Source: Nereida ignava
GTDB lineage: Bacteria; Pseudomonadota; Alphaproteobacteria; Rhodobacterales; Rhodobacteraceae
NCBI RefSeq assembly: GCF_001049735.1
Contig: NZ_CVPC01000006.1
Span: forward strand, 130,370 to 194,369
Reading direction: 5' to 3'
Length of the DNA stretch: 64,000 nucleotides
Position numbers and translations under genes: made by a program
The notes under the pieces: generated by a model
Told to the model about the DNA's origin: nothing
The model's database searches: none
The model's input: the letters and a program-made list of their open reading frames with translations, nothing else
Shown here: positions 42,769 through 52,551 of the stretch, in pieces
Layout: each line of letters starts with the position of its first letter
Numbering within the stretch: the first letter of the stretch is position 1

Positions 42769-45291
42769 CTAATTTCCTCTGCGCAGGATGCCTGCGGGGC
42801 GTGCCTTCAGCGGCCCCCAAGCATAGCCTAGGAACGCCAGCATCGTGGCTGCAACGCCTCCGATGATAATGGCCAACGCATTACCCCAGACAATCGCAAA
42901 GCTGGTTTCCATCACAAATGTGCTGACGGCCCATGCAAAAGTCAGCCCCGCAATCAGCGCGATTGTGCCCGCGGCCGCACCCAAAAGCCCTGCACGCAAC
43001 GCAAAACTTTTCAGGATAACGCCTTTTGATGCGCCGAGGGTTTTGAGGACTGCTGCCTCAAACGTACGTGCATCAACACCTGCTGCTGCGGCTCCGATCA
43101 AGACCAAAAAGCCTGTAATCAATGTGGCTGATGCCCCTAGGGATGTGGCCGCAGCAAGGCTTGCCAAAAGCTCTCCCACACGTGCAATTGCGTCGGCGAC
43201 CCTGATCGCGGTGATGTTGGGGAATGTTCCTGCGAGGTCACGCAAAATTTCGGCCTCGGCCTCGGGTGTGGCGTAAACTGTTGCGATGTGGCTGTGCGGT
43301 GCGCCCTGCAGTGCAGCAGGGTTCATGGTCAGGATGAAGCCAATCCCTGCAGTCGAAAAGTCCACCTCCCGAAACGATGTGATCGTGCCTGTGATATCAC
43401 GCCCCAGAATGTTGATCGTCATCGTATCCCCAAGGACAAGACCCATCTCTTCGGCTTCTTCGGCGGCAAAGCTAATTTGCGGTGCGCCTGTATAATCTGC
43501 GGGCCACCAACTGCCTTGCGTGATTGTCACCCCGTCTGCGGCTGTTTGCGCGTATGTGACGCCGCGGTCACCTTGCAAGACCCAATGATCACCTGCGATT
43601 TCTTTGGCGGGGCGGTCATTTATCTTGCTGATGACGCCGCGCAACATTGGCGCAGTATCCACCCGAGACACCGCAGGGTCACCCGCCAGCCGCGCGTTAA
43701 AGCCGTTAAGTTGGTCAGACTGAATATCGACAAAGAAATAGCTGGGGGCGACGTCTGGCAAATCTCGCGCGATTGCGCCGCGCAGGTTGCCGTCAATTTG
43801 CCCAACAGCGGCAAGCACGGAAAGGCCAAGACCCAATGACAGAATAGCTGAGCTTGCTTGTTCACGTGGCCCGCCGATGGCACCAAGGGCAAGGCGCAAG
43901 GCAGGCCGCCCGCGCAACGCGCGCATTTTGGTTGCGGCTGCCGCCAACGCTCGCAGTCCGCGCGCGGCTAAAGCAAGCACACCCAGTACAGCGATAATGC
44001 CCCCTGCGGTCCAAAGGGTTAGGAACGCAGTGCCTGAAAATGCGATGGCGCTAAGCACCAACGCTGCGACCAACCCCGCAGTCAGAAACAGGTATCTTTT
44101 GCGTGGCAGTGCGTTGTCGTGTCCTAATGCGTCCCGAAATAGCGTGGCTGCGCGAATATTTTCCGTGCGCGCAAGAGGCCAAAGCGTGAAGATTGCAGCG
44201 GCAAATGCGCCATAAATAGCAGCTTCGATGAGTGGTTTGGGGTGAATTGCAAACTCGGCGGGAACCGGCAGGCGGGCTTCAATAATGGGCGCGAGGGCCA
44301 GTGGAAGTGCCGCGCCAAGCACAAGCCCGATAGCGATGCCCAAGATCGTCAACAGGCCGATTTGAATAGCGTAAGTGGCAAAGATGGTTGAGCGTGATGC
44401 GCCCAATGTTTTGAGCGTCGCGATTACGGATGTTTTCCGCTCGAGGTAGCTGCGCACGGCCGCGCTGACACCAACGCCCCCGACCGCCAAACCAGATAGC
44501 CCGACAAGCACCAAAAAGGCACCAAGCCGGTCAACGAACTGCTGAACACCTGGCGCGCCGTTGCGGGCATCAGTCCAGCGTAGCCCTGAATTAGCAAAGC
44601 GTTGTTCTGCGTCACGCTCAAGGGCCGCAAGTTCGGTGCCTTCCGGCAACAGCATGCGGTATTTCGTGTCGAACAAAGTGCCGGTTTGTAGCAGGCCCGC
44701 GTTTGCCAGACTTTCAGTGCGCACCAATGTACGCGGGCCCAAGCCGAAACCACCGCCGGCATTGTCAGGCTCACGTTGCAAAATAGCTGAAAGGCGGAAT
44801 GTGCCGGTACCAATGCTGAAGCTATCACCGATCATCAGCCCAAGGCGGTCAGCCAAGACACGCTCCATCACCGCACCATTCGCGGCAATTGCCTGATCAA
44901 GCGGCATCTCAGGGGATAATTTAACCTCGCCCACAAGGGGGTAGGCTGCATCGACTGATTTGACTTGGGTTAATGCCCGCTCTGGTGACGTATCGGCTCC
45001 CGACGGGACCACAATCATAGATCTAAAATCAGTAATCTCGGACACTTGAATGGCTTGGCTTTGCATCCAAGCACGCTCATCAGCTGTGGCGAAACGGTAG
45101 GTAAATTGCAGTTCTGCGTCGCCCCCAAGCAGTGCTGCCCCGTCCCGTTCTAAGCCTTTGAGGATGGCCGTCCGGGTGCTGCCCACGGCGGCAATCGCGG
45201 CGATGCCGAGCGCAAGGCAGGCCAGAAAAATACCAAAGCCGCGCAAGCCACTGCGCAGTTCACGTGTTGCAAAAATCCATGCAGTTTTCAT
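42769..45291 (-). CDS. ybbP: FtsX-like ABC transporter permease (YbbP-type)
   Basis: An 840-residue inner-membrane protein. An N-terminal helix (about 18-38) is followed by a large periplasmic domain, a block of helices (about 255-480), a second periplasmic domain and three C-terminal helices, the layout of YbbP/FtsX-type permeases in the MacB exporter superfamily. It pairs with the ATPase gene upstream, whose stop overlaps this start (ATGA). The partner SGNH esterase gene is divergent, the same neighbourhood seen for tesA-ybbA-ybbP in E. coli. Lipid or lysophospholipid handling at the envelope is plausible but unproven. Confidence 0.9.
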   Translation of the reverse strand: MKTAWIFATRELRSGLRGFGIFLACLALGIAAIAAVGSTRTAILKGLERDGAALLGGDAELQFTYRFATADERAWMQSQAIQVSEITDFRSMIVVPSGADTSPERALTQVKSVDAAYPLVGEVKLSPEMPLDQAIAANGAVMERVLADRLGLMIGDSFSIGTGTFRLSAILQREPDNAGGGFGLGPRTLVRTESLANAGLLQTGTLFDTKYRMLLPEGTELAALERDAEQRFANSGLRWTDARNGAPGVQQFVDRLGAFLVLVGLSGLAVGGVGVSAAVRSYLERKTSVIATLKTLGASRSTIFATYAIQIGLLTILGIAIGLVLGAALPLALAPIIEARLPVPAEFAIHPKPLIEAAIYGAFAAAIFTLWPLARTENIRAATLFRDALGHDNALPRKRYLFLTAGLVAALVLSAIAFSGTAFLTLWTAGGIIAVLGVLALAARGLRALAAAATKMRALRGRPALRLALGAIGGPREQASSAILSLGLGLSVLAAVGQIDGNLRGAIARDLPDVAPSYFFVDIQSDQLNGFNARLAGDPAVSRVDTAPMLRGVISKINDRPAKEIAGDHWVLQGDRGVTYAQTAADGVTITQGSWWPADYTGAPQISFAAEEAEEMGLVLGDTMTINILGRDITGTITSFREVDFSTAGIGFILTMNPAALQGAPHSHIATVYATPEAEAEILRDLAGTFPNITAIRVADAIARVGELLASLAAATSLGASATLITGFLVLIGAAAAGVDARTFEAAVLKTLGASKGVILKSFALRAGLLGAAAGTIALIAGLTFAWAVSTFVMETSFAIVWGNALAIIIGGVAATMLAFLGYAWGPLKARPAGILRRGN

Positions 45292-45959
45292 TGGTCCAAC
45301 CGTCCGTCACGTAATCGGATCACGCGGTCACAGCGGTTCGCCAATTCAGGCGCATGGGTGACCATGATGAGGGTCGCACCGTGACGGTCGCGCAAATCAA
45401 ATAGAAGGTCCATGACGGCCTCACCGTTGGTGCCATCAAGATTGCCCGTCGGCTCGTCCGCCAGCAAAATTTCCGGACGCGGCGCAAGGGCACGCGCAAG
45501 GGCCACGCGCTGTTGCTCGCCCCCCGACATCTGATTGGGATAATGATCCGCCCGCGCCCCAAGGCCGACTGCTTCCAGCTCCGCTTGAGCGCGGTCAAAG
45601 GCATCGCTTTCACCCGCCAGTTCAAGCGGAACGGCCACGTTTTCAAGCGCCGTCATGGTCGGGATAAGGTGAAAAGACTGAAACACTACGCCCATGTGGT
45701 GCCGTCGAAACGCGGCAAGTGCGTCTTCGTCCAAATTGGTGAGGTCTTGGTTAACTGCGCTGATCGTGCCGCCAGTTGCTTGCTCGAGCCCGCCCATTAC
45801 CATGAGAAGTGATGATTTTCCCGAACCCGATGGGCCTATCAGCGCCAATGTCTCGCCTTTTGTCACGTCAAGACTGATGCCGTGCAAGATATCCACCATC
45901 CCTGCATTGCCATTTAGCGAAAGGTGCACATCTCTGAGGGACAGGATCGGGTTAGACAT
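45288..45959 (-). CDS. ybbA: ABC transporter ATP-binding protein (YbbA-type)
   Basis: A 223-residue ABC ATPase of the LolD/MacB class. Walker [10 protein letters not shown], signature [15 protein letters not shown], Walker [15 protein letters not shown] and a switch His in VTHAPEL. It energises the FtsX-like permease encoded next. I start it at the ATG at 45957-45959 ([11 protein letters not shown]); an ATG five codons upstream would overlap the divergent tesA start. Start regions of the two divergent genes are only 13 bases apart. Confidence 0.9.
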   Translation of the reverse strand: MSNPILSLRDVHLSLNGNAGMVDILHGISLDVTKGETLALIGPSGSGKSSLLMVMGGLEQATGGTISAVNQDLTNLDEDALAAFRRHHMGVVFQSFHLIPTMTALENVAVPLELAGESDAFDRAQAELEAVGLGARADHYPNQMSGGEQQRVALARALAPRPEILLADEPTGNLDGTNGEAVMDLLFDLRDRHGATLIMVTHAPELANRCDRVIRLRDGRLDQ

Positions 45960-45972
45960 TGAGGGGCCTTTC

Positions 45973-46638
45973 ATGGGGATCACAACTGGATATGGGGCGG
46001 TATTGCCGCTGCGCAACCTGATGATGACAATTCTTGCGATCTTGGCTCTGGGCCTTGGCATGGGGCACTGTGGTGCGCGTGCCGAAAGTACCGTGGTGAT
46101 CTTTGGTGACAGCCTTGTTCAAGGGTATGGGTTGCCTGCCGAGCAGGGCCTTGTGCCACAATTAGAGAGCTGGTTGCAGGCAAACGGAACCGAGGTGACG
46201 CTTGTGAATGGGGGTGTCTCCGGTGATACGACCCAAGGTGGTGCGGCGCGCATTGCCTGGACGTTGAGCGAGCAGGTTGATGCAATTGTGATTGCCCTTG
46301 GCGGCAACGACATGCTGCGCGGCATTGATCCAAGTGTCGTGCGGCAGAATATGGACACCATCGTCCAGCAGGCTGCAAATTCCGGTGCGGCTGTGTTGGT
46401 GGTGGGGATTGAAGCGCCATTAAATTACGGGCCTGATTATAAGGCGGCGTTTGATCCAATTTTCGCAGATATCGCAGCGCGTTTCGGTGCGGATTATCAC
46501 CCCGGCTTTTTCACGGCGTTTGAGGGGGATGTGCTGCCGTTCATGCAGGCCGATGCAATCCATCCGAACGCAGAGGGTGTTGCGCAAATCGTAAAGGTTG
46601 TTGGGCCGTCGGTGGCGGCGCTGATCGATGGCGACTAG
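45973..46638 (+). CDS. tesA: SGNH-family esterase / lysophospholipase
   Basis: A 222-residue secreted GDSL hydrolase. The nucleophile Ser47 is in FGDSLVQGYGL, the oxyanion Asn in LGGNDML, and the Asp-His pair in DAIHPNAEG. A Sec signal peptide (LMMTILAILALGLGMG ... ARA) directs it to the periplasm. GAGGGG lies six bases before ATG 45973; ATG 46021 is a shorter alternative with a poor ribosome site. It is related to E. coli TesA (thioesterase I / lysophospholipase L1) and, as there, divergent from ybbA-ybbP. Confidence 0.9.
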   Translation: MGITTGYGAVLPLRNLMMTILAILALGLGMGHCGARAESTVVIFGDSLVQGYGLPAEQGLVPQLESWLQANGTEVTLVNGGVSGDTTQGGAARIAWTLSEQVDAIVIALGGNDMLRGIDPSVVRQNMDTIVQQAANSGAAVLVVGIEAPLNYGPDYKAAFDPIFADIAARFGADYHPGFFTAFEGDVLPFMQADAIHPNAEGVAQIVKVVGPSVAALIDGD

Positions 46639-46695
46639 ACGGGCAAGCCTTAGGCGCATAGGCTTTTTGAGTATTGTAAATAAGGAGTAACGAGT

Positions 46696-46899
46696 ATGAG
46701 TGTTGCAAGAGTAACCGAAGTCATCGCAAGTTCGAAAAAGTCATTTGATGATGCAATAGAAACCGGCGTTGAGCGTGCAGCCAAAACGCTGAAGAACGTA
46801 ACGGGCGCGTGGGTGCAGGATCAAAAAGTAACTGTTTCAGACGGTAAAATCGATGAATACCGTGTTGTTTTGAAAGTTACTTTCGTTCTGGAAGACTGA
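46696..46899 (+). CDS. Dodecin family flavin-binding protein
   Basis: A 67-residue protein matching dodecins: VTEVIASSKKSFDDAIETGVERAAKTLKNVTGAWV, then a beta-sheet half (KVTVSDGKIDEYRVVLKVTFVLED). Dodecins form hollow dodecamers that bind pairs of flavins (FMN or riboflavin) and are thought to buffer or store them. The conserved Trp that stacks on the flavin is in GAWVQDQ. AAGGAG lies nine bases before the ATG. It appears to be a single-gene unit. Confidence 0.93.
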   Translation: MSVARVTEVIASSKKSFDDAIETGVERAAKTLKNVTGAWVQDQKVTVSDGKIDEYRVVLKVTFVLED

Positions 46900-47023
46900 T
46901 TTTCTGACAGTTGAACGACTTGAAGGTCCGTTGTCATGCGGTTGGTAGCCTTTTTTGCCGTTTGGGTCTTGGCGGGTGGAAAAATCGTTCCATGTTACGG
47001 ATCAACACCGGAGGAGCCGCAAA

Positions 47024-47272
47024 ATGAATTCTATGCACAACATCGATGAACAAACCCGCCAAGCCCGCGTCTACGCACAGGCTATGGAAAGCCTTCAGGC
47101 GCATAACCGCGTGTACCGTCCAAGTGCGACGGTCGCAGATATGCGCGCAAATCAGACATCTGATGGGGGCACACCTTTGTTGGATTGGGCGGGCGGTCTT
47201 TCAGCGAAATTCTGTATCGCTTTTGCGTTCATCACACCGTGCTACATGTTTTGGAGCCAAGTCCTAAACTAA
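47024..47272 (+). CDS. Small hypothetical protein with C-terminal membrane helix
   Basis: An 82-residue protein. The first 55 residues are hydrophilic and helical (DEQTRQARVYAQAMESLQAHN), and residues about 60-78 form one membrane helix (AKFCIAFAFITPCYMFWSQ), so it is probably a tail-anchored small protein. GGAGGAG lies eight bases before ATG 47024, which is strong evidence that it is translated. A bidirectional terminator follows. No function recognised. Confidence 0.75.
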   Translation: MNSMHNIDEQTRQARVYAQAMESLQAHNRVYRPSATVADMRANQTSDGGTPLLDWAGGLSAKFCIAFAFITPCYMFWSQVLN

Positions 47273-47297
47273 TACCGGGACGGTTAGATTTAGTCAT

Positions 47298-47334
47298 AAA
47301 AAAGGCGCCGCATCCAATTGGATGGGCGCCTTTT
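47298..47334. terminator. Bidirectional intrinsic terminator
   Basis: GGCGCC-G-CATCC pairs with GGATG-GGCGCC across an AATT loop (one bulged G), flanked by A-run on the left and TTTT on the right. It serves the small protein gene on the plus strand and cspA on the minus strand. Confidence 0.88.
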
Positions 47335-47353
47335 CCATTATAAGTACAATGAC

Positions 47354-47560
47354 TTACGCTAGGGCAATGTTGATCGCGCTCTCACGGCCATCACGGCCGC
47401 TTTCGATGTCGAATGTTACTTTTTGGTTGTCAGCAAGACCAGTGAGGCCTGAACGCTCAACAGCAGAGATGTGAACGAAAACGTCCTTGCTGCCGCCATC
47501 GGGTGCAACAAAGCCGTAGCCTTTAGTAGTGTTAAACCATTTCACGGTGCCAGTAGCCAT
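47354..47560 (-). CDS. cspA: Cold-shock family protein (CspA-type)
   Basis: A 68-residue single OB-fold protein. RNP motifs [10 protein letters not shown] and DVFVHISAV mark nucleic acid binding, and it starts [14 protein letters not shown] like other Csps. It binds single-stranded RNA or DNA and melts secondary structures. AAAAGGAGA precedes the ATG at a good distance. The 277-base upstream region contains a 14-bp palindrome and may include a long leader, but whether this copy is cold-induced cannot be seen from sequence. Confidence 0.95.
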   Translation of the reverse strand: MATGTVKWFNTTKGYGFVAPDGGSKDVFVHISAVERSGLTGLADNQKVTFDIESGRDGRESAINIALA

Positions 47561-47675
47561 ATCCGTGTCTCCTTTTAAATTCGTGCCCGCGAAATTGCAG
47601 CACGTCGGCTTAGTCAGGGATCGAAAGACTGTAGCCGGTAAGGGAAGACAGGGATCGAGTGCATAACGTAGCTAA

Positions 47676-47689
47676 ACCCCATATGGGGT
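47676..47689. promoter_or_regulatory. Perfect 14-bp palindrome upstream of cspA
   Basis: ACCCCATATGGGGT is a perfect dyad located 116 bp before the cspA start codon, in a 277-bp noncoding gap. It looks like a protein-binding operator, but I cannot name a regulator. Just upstream of cspA, AGGGATCGA occurs twice in direct repeat (about 47618 and 47650). Confidence 0.5.
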
Positions 47690-47773
47690 GGCGACCCTCA
47701 TAAAGCAAGGGAAATCGGGGAAAGCATTTTGATCAGCAATTCACGGCTGACCTGGCCACGATATGTGGTGTTT

Positions 47774-47810
47774 AGGATACGCCGAGCCGCTATTTGGCCA
47801 AGCGTATCCT
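47774..47810. terminator. Strong hairpin downstream of ettA
   Basis: A 15-bp stem starting AGGATACGC and ending GCGTATCCT (one mismatch, two G-U pairs on one strand) with a 7-base loop, 28 bp after the ettA stop. It lacks a T run on either strand, so it is a weak or factor-dependent terminator, or a 3'-end stabiliser. A smaller CGCTAAA/TTTAGCG dyad overlaps the ettA stop codon. Confidence 0.6.
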
Positions 47811-47837
47811 TAATGTACAGTCGCGCTAAACAGGATT

Positions 47838-49493
47838 TTAGCGTGCGAATTTCTTGTATTTGACGCGCTTTGGTTCCAAGGCATCGGGCCCAAGGCGGCG
47901 CTTTTTGTCTTCTTCGTATTCGGTGAAGCCACCCTCAAACCACTCGATATGCGCTTCGCCTTCGAATGCCAAAATGTGGGTGCAAATCCGATCAAGGAAG
48001 AAGCGATCGTGTGAAATGACCACAGCGCACCCAGCAAAGTCGACCAACGCATCTTCAAGGGCGCGAAGCGTTTCAACATCAAGGTCGTTTGTCGGTTCGT
48101 CGAGCAGCAAAACATTGCCACCGGCGCGCAGCAGCTTGGCCATGTGAACGCGGTTGCGCTCACCACCTGATAGAACGCCGACTTTCTTCTGTTGGTCGCC
48201 GCCTTTGAAGTTGAACGACGAACAATACGCGCGGCTGTTCACTTCAGCGTCACCCAGCATGATGATGTCGTTGCCGTCGCTGATTACTTCCCAAACGGTT
48301 TTATCGTCGGGCAGCGCGTCACGTGACTGATCCACATAGCTAAGGTCAACTGTGTCGCCGTAGCTAACGGATCCCGCATCTGGTTGTTCATCGCCTGTGA
48401 GCATTTTGAACAATGTAGATTTACCCGCACCGTTCGGGCCGATGACGCCCACAATACCACCCGGAGGCAGCGAGAAGGACAAATCTTCGATCAGAAGTTT
48501 ATCGCCATAGGCTTTTGTGAGGTTGTCGATCTCGATCACTTTGTCACCAAGTCGGGGACCGTTTGGCATGATGATCTGTGCGCGGCCGACTTTTTCGCGC
48601 TCTGATTGATTGGCCATCTCGTTGTAGGCCGCAATCCGCGCTTTTGATTTGGCTTGGCGCGCTTTGGCGCCTTGGCGCATCCACTCAAGTTCACGCTCAA
48701 GGGTCTTTTGCTTGGATTTGTCGTCTTTCGCTTCACGTTCCATGCGCTTGGCTTTGGCTTCCAGCCATGACGAATAGTTACCCTCATGTGGGATGCCTGA
48801 GCCGCGGTCCAGTTCCAGAATCCATCCGGTGATGGCATCAAGGAAATAACGGTCGTGGGTAACAATCAGGATGGTGCCTTTGTAATCGATCAGGTGCTGT
48901 TGCAGCCATGCGATTGTTTCGGCGTCAAGGTGGTTGGTCGGTTCGTCAAGCAGCAGCATGTCAGGCGCATCCAGCAAAAGCTGACACAGGGCCACGCGGC
49001 GCTTTTCACCACCCGATAGGGTTGTGACGTCTGCATCATCCGCAGGGCAGCGTAGCGCCTCCATCGACACATCGATTTGCGCATCGAGGTCCCACAGGTT
49101 CTGGCTGTCTATCTCGTCTTGAAGCTGCGCCATTTCTTCGGCGGTCTCGTCGGAGTAGTTCATCGCCAATTCGTTATAGCGATCCAGAATGTCTTTCTTG
49201 GCCTTCACGCCCAACATGACGTTGCCGCGCACATCAAGGCTTGGGTCCAAATCAGGCTCTTGGGGGAGGTAGCCGACGCGTGCGCCCTCTGCCGCCCATG
49301 CTTCACCGGTAAATTCTTTGTCCTGACCGGCCATGATGCGCATCAAGGTTGATTTACCTGTGCCGTTAACACCGACCACACCAATTTTCACACCAGGCAG
49401 GAAGTTCAGGCGGATGTTCTCAAACACCTTTTTGCCGCCGGGGTATTGTTTGGACACGCCGTCCATGAAGTAGACGAATTGATTGGCAGCCAT
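47838..49493 (-). CDS. ettA: Energy-dependent translational throttle protein EttA (ABC-F)
   Basis: A 551-residue ABC-F protein with two ATPase domains and no membrane part. First Walker [10 protein letters not shown], signature LSGGEKRR and Walker [13 protein letters not shown]; second Walker [10 protein letters not shown], signature LSGGERNR and Walker [13 protein letters not shown]. The charged linker between them ([20 protein letters not shown]) is the arm that reaches the ribosomal P site. It binds the ribosomal E site and tunes translation to the ATP/ADP ratio. The start [22 protein letters not shown] is typical of EttA. Confidence 0.95.
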   Translation of the reverse strand: MAANQFVYFMDGVSKQYPGGKKVFENIRLNFLPGVKIGVVGVNGTGKSTLMRIMAGQDKEFTGEAWAAEGARVGYLPQEPDLDPSLDVRGNVMLGVKAKKDILDRYNELAMNYSDETAEEMAQLQDEIDSQNLWDLDAQIDVSMEALRCPADDADVTTLSGGEKRRVALCQLLLDAPDMLLLDEPTNHLDAETIAWLQQHLIDYKGTILIVTHDRYFLDAITGWILELDRGSGIPHEGNYSSWLEAKAKRMEREAKDDKSKQKTLERELEWMRQGAKARQAKSKARIAAYNEMANQSEREKVGRAQIIMPNGPRLGDKVIEIDNLTKAYGDKLLIEDLSFSLPPGGIVGVIGPNGAGKSTLFKMLTGDEQPDAGSVSYGDTVDLSYVDQSRDALPDDKTVWEVISDGNDIIMLGDAEVNSRAYCSSFNFKGGDQQKKVGVLSGGERNRVHMAKLLRAGGNVLLLDEPTNDLDVETLRALEDALVDFAGCAVVISHDRFFLDRICTHILAFEGEAHIEWFEGGFTEYEEDKKRRLGPDALEPKRVKYKKFAR

Positions 49494-49595
49494 CTGTTAC
49501 ATCTCCGAGTAAAAGGTAAGTTGGCATCAGATAACGCGGCATGGTCGCGGGGGCAATGCATTGACTGGACTGTGAGGGTGTTCGACAAGGTGCGC

Positions 49596-50201
49596 ATGAC
49601 ACGGAAGTTTCCATATGCGCGGCAGGGCCAAGTTGTTGGTTTGTTGGGCGGATCGTTTGATCCCGCACACGCAGGGCACGTGCACATCACCAAAGAGGCG
49701 TTGAAACGCTTTGGGCTGGACCGTGTGTGGTGGCTGGTCTCAGTTGGTAATCCGCTGAAAGAGCACGGGCCCGCGCCGCTTGAACGGCGTTTGCAGGCGG
49801 CCCGCCAAGTTATGTGCGATCCGCGTGTTGAGGTGACAGATATCGAAACCCACCTTGGCACCAGATATACCGCGCAAACCCTTGATGCACTGCGTTTGCG
49901 GTATCCTGGCGTGCGGTTTGTTTGGTTGATGGGTGCGGATAATTTGGCCCAGTTCCATCATTGGCAAGACTGGCAAGGTATTTTGGCGACCACACCTGTT
50001 GGGGTGTTGGCGCGCCCGGGGGATCGTATATCGGCGCGCACGTCACCGGCGGCCAAGATCTATGATTTTGCACGGTTGAAAGGCAGGCAAAGCCAGCTTT
50101 TGGGCCGCTCTGACGCGCCTGCGTGGTCCTTTGTGAATATACCGATGCTGTCTGTTTCGAGTAGCGAAATCAGGAAACGTGGTGAGTGGCAGCGCGATTA
50201 G
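49596..50201 (+). CDS. nadD: Nicotinate-nucleotide adenylyltransferase
   Basis: A 201-residue nucleotidyltransferase. The (T/H)xGH-type motif is [11 protein letters not shown] near the N-terminus and the ATP-binding ISSTxxR-type motif is [11 protein letters not shown] at the end; [14 protein letters not shown] is characteristic of NadD. It forms deamido-NAD+ from nicotinate mononucleotide, the substrate of NadE. I chose ATG 49596, with AAGG six bases upstream; longer frames overlap the ettA start. Its stop overlaps the convergent EamA gene by four bases. Confidence 0.92.
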   Translation: MTRKFPYARQGQVVGLLGGSFDPAHAGHVHITKEALKRFGLDRVWWLVSVGNPLKEHGPAPLERRLQAARQVMCDPRVEVTDIETHLGTRYTAQTLDALRLRYPGVRFVWLMGADNLAQFHHWQDWQGILATTPVGVLARPGDRISARTSPAAKIYDFARLKGRQSQLLGRSDAPAWSFVNIPMLSVSSSEIRKRGEWQRD

Positions 50202-51025
50202 CGACGCAAAGTTGCCGCACCGACACCTGCGCCGATGATCAGCACTAAACCGCAAAGCGTTAGCGTATCGGGCAAAGTGCCGAACACGGTCCATCCCAAA
50301 ACGGTTGCCGCGATTAGCTGGAAATATACCAGTGGGGCCAGCCGCGTGCTGTCGGCCATTGCATAGGCAAAAAGCAGCAAAAAGTTCCCCGACATGGACC
50401 CAACAGCAGATGCAGTGGCCAGACCCATAATGGGCAGGCTCAGTTGTGGCCAGAAAACTGCGGCGACAGGGAGCATGATAATTGCGGGGATCAGGAGTTG
50501 GCTCAGCAGAAGCGTGCGTGCAGGTGCGACGCCTATCAGCCATTTCGACGCGGTCAGAAAACTTCCGTAAAAACATCCTGCAAGGACCGCGAACCCGAGG
50601 CCCGGTGAATAGTCAAAGCCCGGTTTGACCACCAACAGGACGCCACAAAACCCAAGCAGCAATAGAGCCGTTTGCGCCCATGTGACTTTTTCTTTGAGCA
50701 GCCACGCTGATAGGGTGAACGACAGTAGCGGACCGATGAAGAACGCAGCAAACACATTGGCGATGTCCTCTGTGCGCAGGGCCGTTAGGATGCATGAAAT
50801 ACCGCCCGCTAATAAAAGAGCGCGGAAAACTACCTTGGGGTTGCGCAGAACACTCCATGTCCCGCGTGGCATGAATGGCGCTGCAATCAACGCGCCAAGG
50901 GCAAAGCGGCTCCATGCGATCCAGAGCGGGTGCACTTCGTAATTATTTGACAGAAGCTTGCCGGCCGTGTCCCCTGCAGGGATCAGCGACATGGCGAGGA
51001 ACATTAAAAGAGTGGCGCGTAACAT
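50198..51025 (-). CDS. EamA/DMT-family transporter
   Basis: A 275-residue membrane protein with ten hydrophobic segments arranged as two five-helix EamA repeats, the pattern of the drug/metabolite transporter superfamily. Recognisable parts are [18 protein letters not shown] in the first repeat and [34 protein letters not shown] in the second. Substrates of this subgroup are usually amino acids, nucleobases or other metabolites, here unknown. It overlaps the convergent nadD gene by four bases and is divergent from dacB. Confidence 0.9.
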   Translation of the reverse strand: MLRATLLMFLAMSLIPAGDTAGKLLSNNYEVHPLWIAWSRFALGALIAAPFMPRGTWSVLRNPKVVFRALLLAGGISCILTALRTEDIANVFAAFFIGPLLSFTLSAWLLKEKVTWAQTALLLLGFCGVLLVVKPGFDYSPGLGFAVLAGCFYGSFLTASKWLIGVAPARTLLLSQLLIPAIIMLPVAAVFWPQLSLPIMGLATASAVGSMSGNFLLLFAYAMADSTRLAPLVYFQLIAATVLGWTVFGTLPDTLTLCGLVLIIGAGVGAATLRR

Positions 51026-51090
51026 AAGGCAGGTGGTTACGCCGCAGATTGTGAGTTGTCACGCGCCAACTGCTGGGCTTTAGTCGGTTC

Positions 51091-52551
51091 ATGACGCGTG
51101 TGTATTCCCGACGGTTCTTGCTGGCCGGTCTTCTTGCAACAACGGCGACGGCGGCGGGTGCAACTGCGCCAACTAAGTCAGCGCGCCCAGTTGCAAGGCC
51201 TGATGATTTTGCCCGCAAAGTTGACCCCACTGCCACAGATATCGTGGCCCAAGCAGGCCTTAGTGGTGTCACAGGATTTGCGGTTGCCGACGCGACAAGC
51301 GGGGTAAGTATTGAGCAATTCCAAGCGGATGAAGCGCTACCGCCTGCGTCAGTGGCAAAGATGCTGACAGCGCTTTACGGGCTTGACCGACTTGGAGCTG
51401 GTTTCCGATTTAACACGCGGCTTGTGAGCGACGGCGTGATTGAGGGCGGCACGTTGCGAGGTGATCTGTGGCTGGTGGGCGGCGGTGATCCGACGTTGAA
51501 CACCGATGATCTTGGCCGAATGGTTGCCGATCTTCACAGGAGCGGTGTGCGCAGCATTGATGGCAGTTTTTATGTTCAAAACAGCGCGCTGCCTGCAATC
51601 CCGTTTATTGACCGCGATCAGCCTGATTATTTAGGATATAACCCCACAATCGGTGCCGTGAACCTGAACTTCAATCGTGTGCATTTCGAATGGCGACGCG
51701 GCGCGGATGGATATCGTACCACCATGGATGCCCGCGCAAAACGTCATGCTCCTGCGGTAGAGATGGCAACGATGCGCATCGTTTCGCGTGACTTTCCTGT
51801 TTACGGATACGCTCTTGAAAAGGGACGTGATGCTTGGACGGTCAGCCGGTCTGCACTTGGTGGGGGTGGCGCACGGTGGTTGCCGGTTCGCCAACCTGCG
51901 CTTTATGCAGCTGATGTTTTTGGTCAACTTGCCCGCGCCAAGGGAATTTCGCTTCCCGCCGGTCAGGTGACTGATCGCCCTGCAAAGGGGCGTGTTCTGG
52001 TCCAGCATGCAAGTGTGCCGCTTTCCGAGATGTGCCGCGATATGCTGAAGTTTTCGACCAACTTGACGGCTGAAGTTATTGGTCTGCAGGCCTCTGGCGC
52101 AAAGACACTTCGCAGTTCTGCAGCAGCTATGAATGAATGGGGCAAGGAGCGTTTTGGCGTTGATGCACAACTGGTTGATCACTCAGGGCTTGGTGATCGA
52201 AGTCGGATCAGTGCGTCTGATTTGGTGCAGATTTTAGTCGCGGCCGCAAACGGCCCCATCGGGGCCTTGATGAAGCCGATCAAGCTGCGCGATGCGAACG
52301 GCAAAGTCGTTGACGGGCAAGGCATCGAAGTGACGGCGAAAACTGGCACGTTGAACTTTGTCAGCACATTGGCGGGCTACGTCACCACCCCGCAAGGTAC
52401 AAAGCGGGCCTTAGCGATTGTCTCTGCCGATCTGGGTGCGCGCGGTAAAATCAAAAAGTCAGACAGGGAAAGGCCACGCGGTGCATCCGGCTGGAACAGG
52501 CGCGCAAAGTCAATGCAGCAGCGCCTGTTGCACCGTTGGGGGCGGGCCTAA
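51091..52551 (+). CDS. dacB: D-alanyl-D-alanine carboxypeptidase / endopeptidase (PBP4, family S13)
   Basis: A 486-residue penicillin-binding protein. The active sites are SVAK (Ser87, Lys90), STN within KFSTNLTAEV, and KTG within TAKTGTLNFVS. The N-terminus has a twin-arginine sequence (SRRFLLAGLLATTATAAG), suggesting Tat export, unusual for a PBP. It trims or cleaves peptidoglycan cross-links in the periplasm. The convergent TerB-like gene overlaps its stop by four bases. Confidence 0.92.
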   Translation: MTRVYSRRFLLAGLLATTATAAGATAPTKSARPVARPDDFARKVDPTATDIVAQAGLSGVTGFAVADATSGVSIEQFQADEALPPASVAKMLTALYGLDRLGAGFRFNTRLVSDGVIEGGTLRGDLWLVGGGDPTLNTDDLGRMVADLHRSGVRSIDGSFYVQNSALPAIPFIDRDQPDYLGYNPTIGAVNLNFNRVHFEWRRGADGYRTTMDARAKRHAPAVEMATMRIVSRDFPVYGYALEKGRDAWTVSRSALGGGGARWLPVRQPALYAADVFGQLARAKGISLPAGQVTDRPAKGRVLVQHASVPLSEMCRDMLKFSTNLTAEVIGLQASGAKTLRSSAAAMNEWGKERFGVDAQLVDHSGLGDRSRISASDLVQILVAAANGPIGALMKPIKLRDANGKVVDGQGIEVTAKTGTLNFVSTLAGYVTTPQGTKRALAIVSADLGARGKIKKSDRERPRGASGWNRRAKSMQQRLLHRWGRA

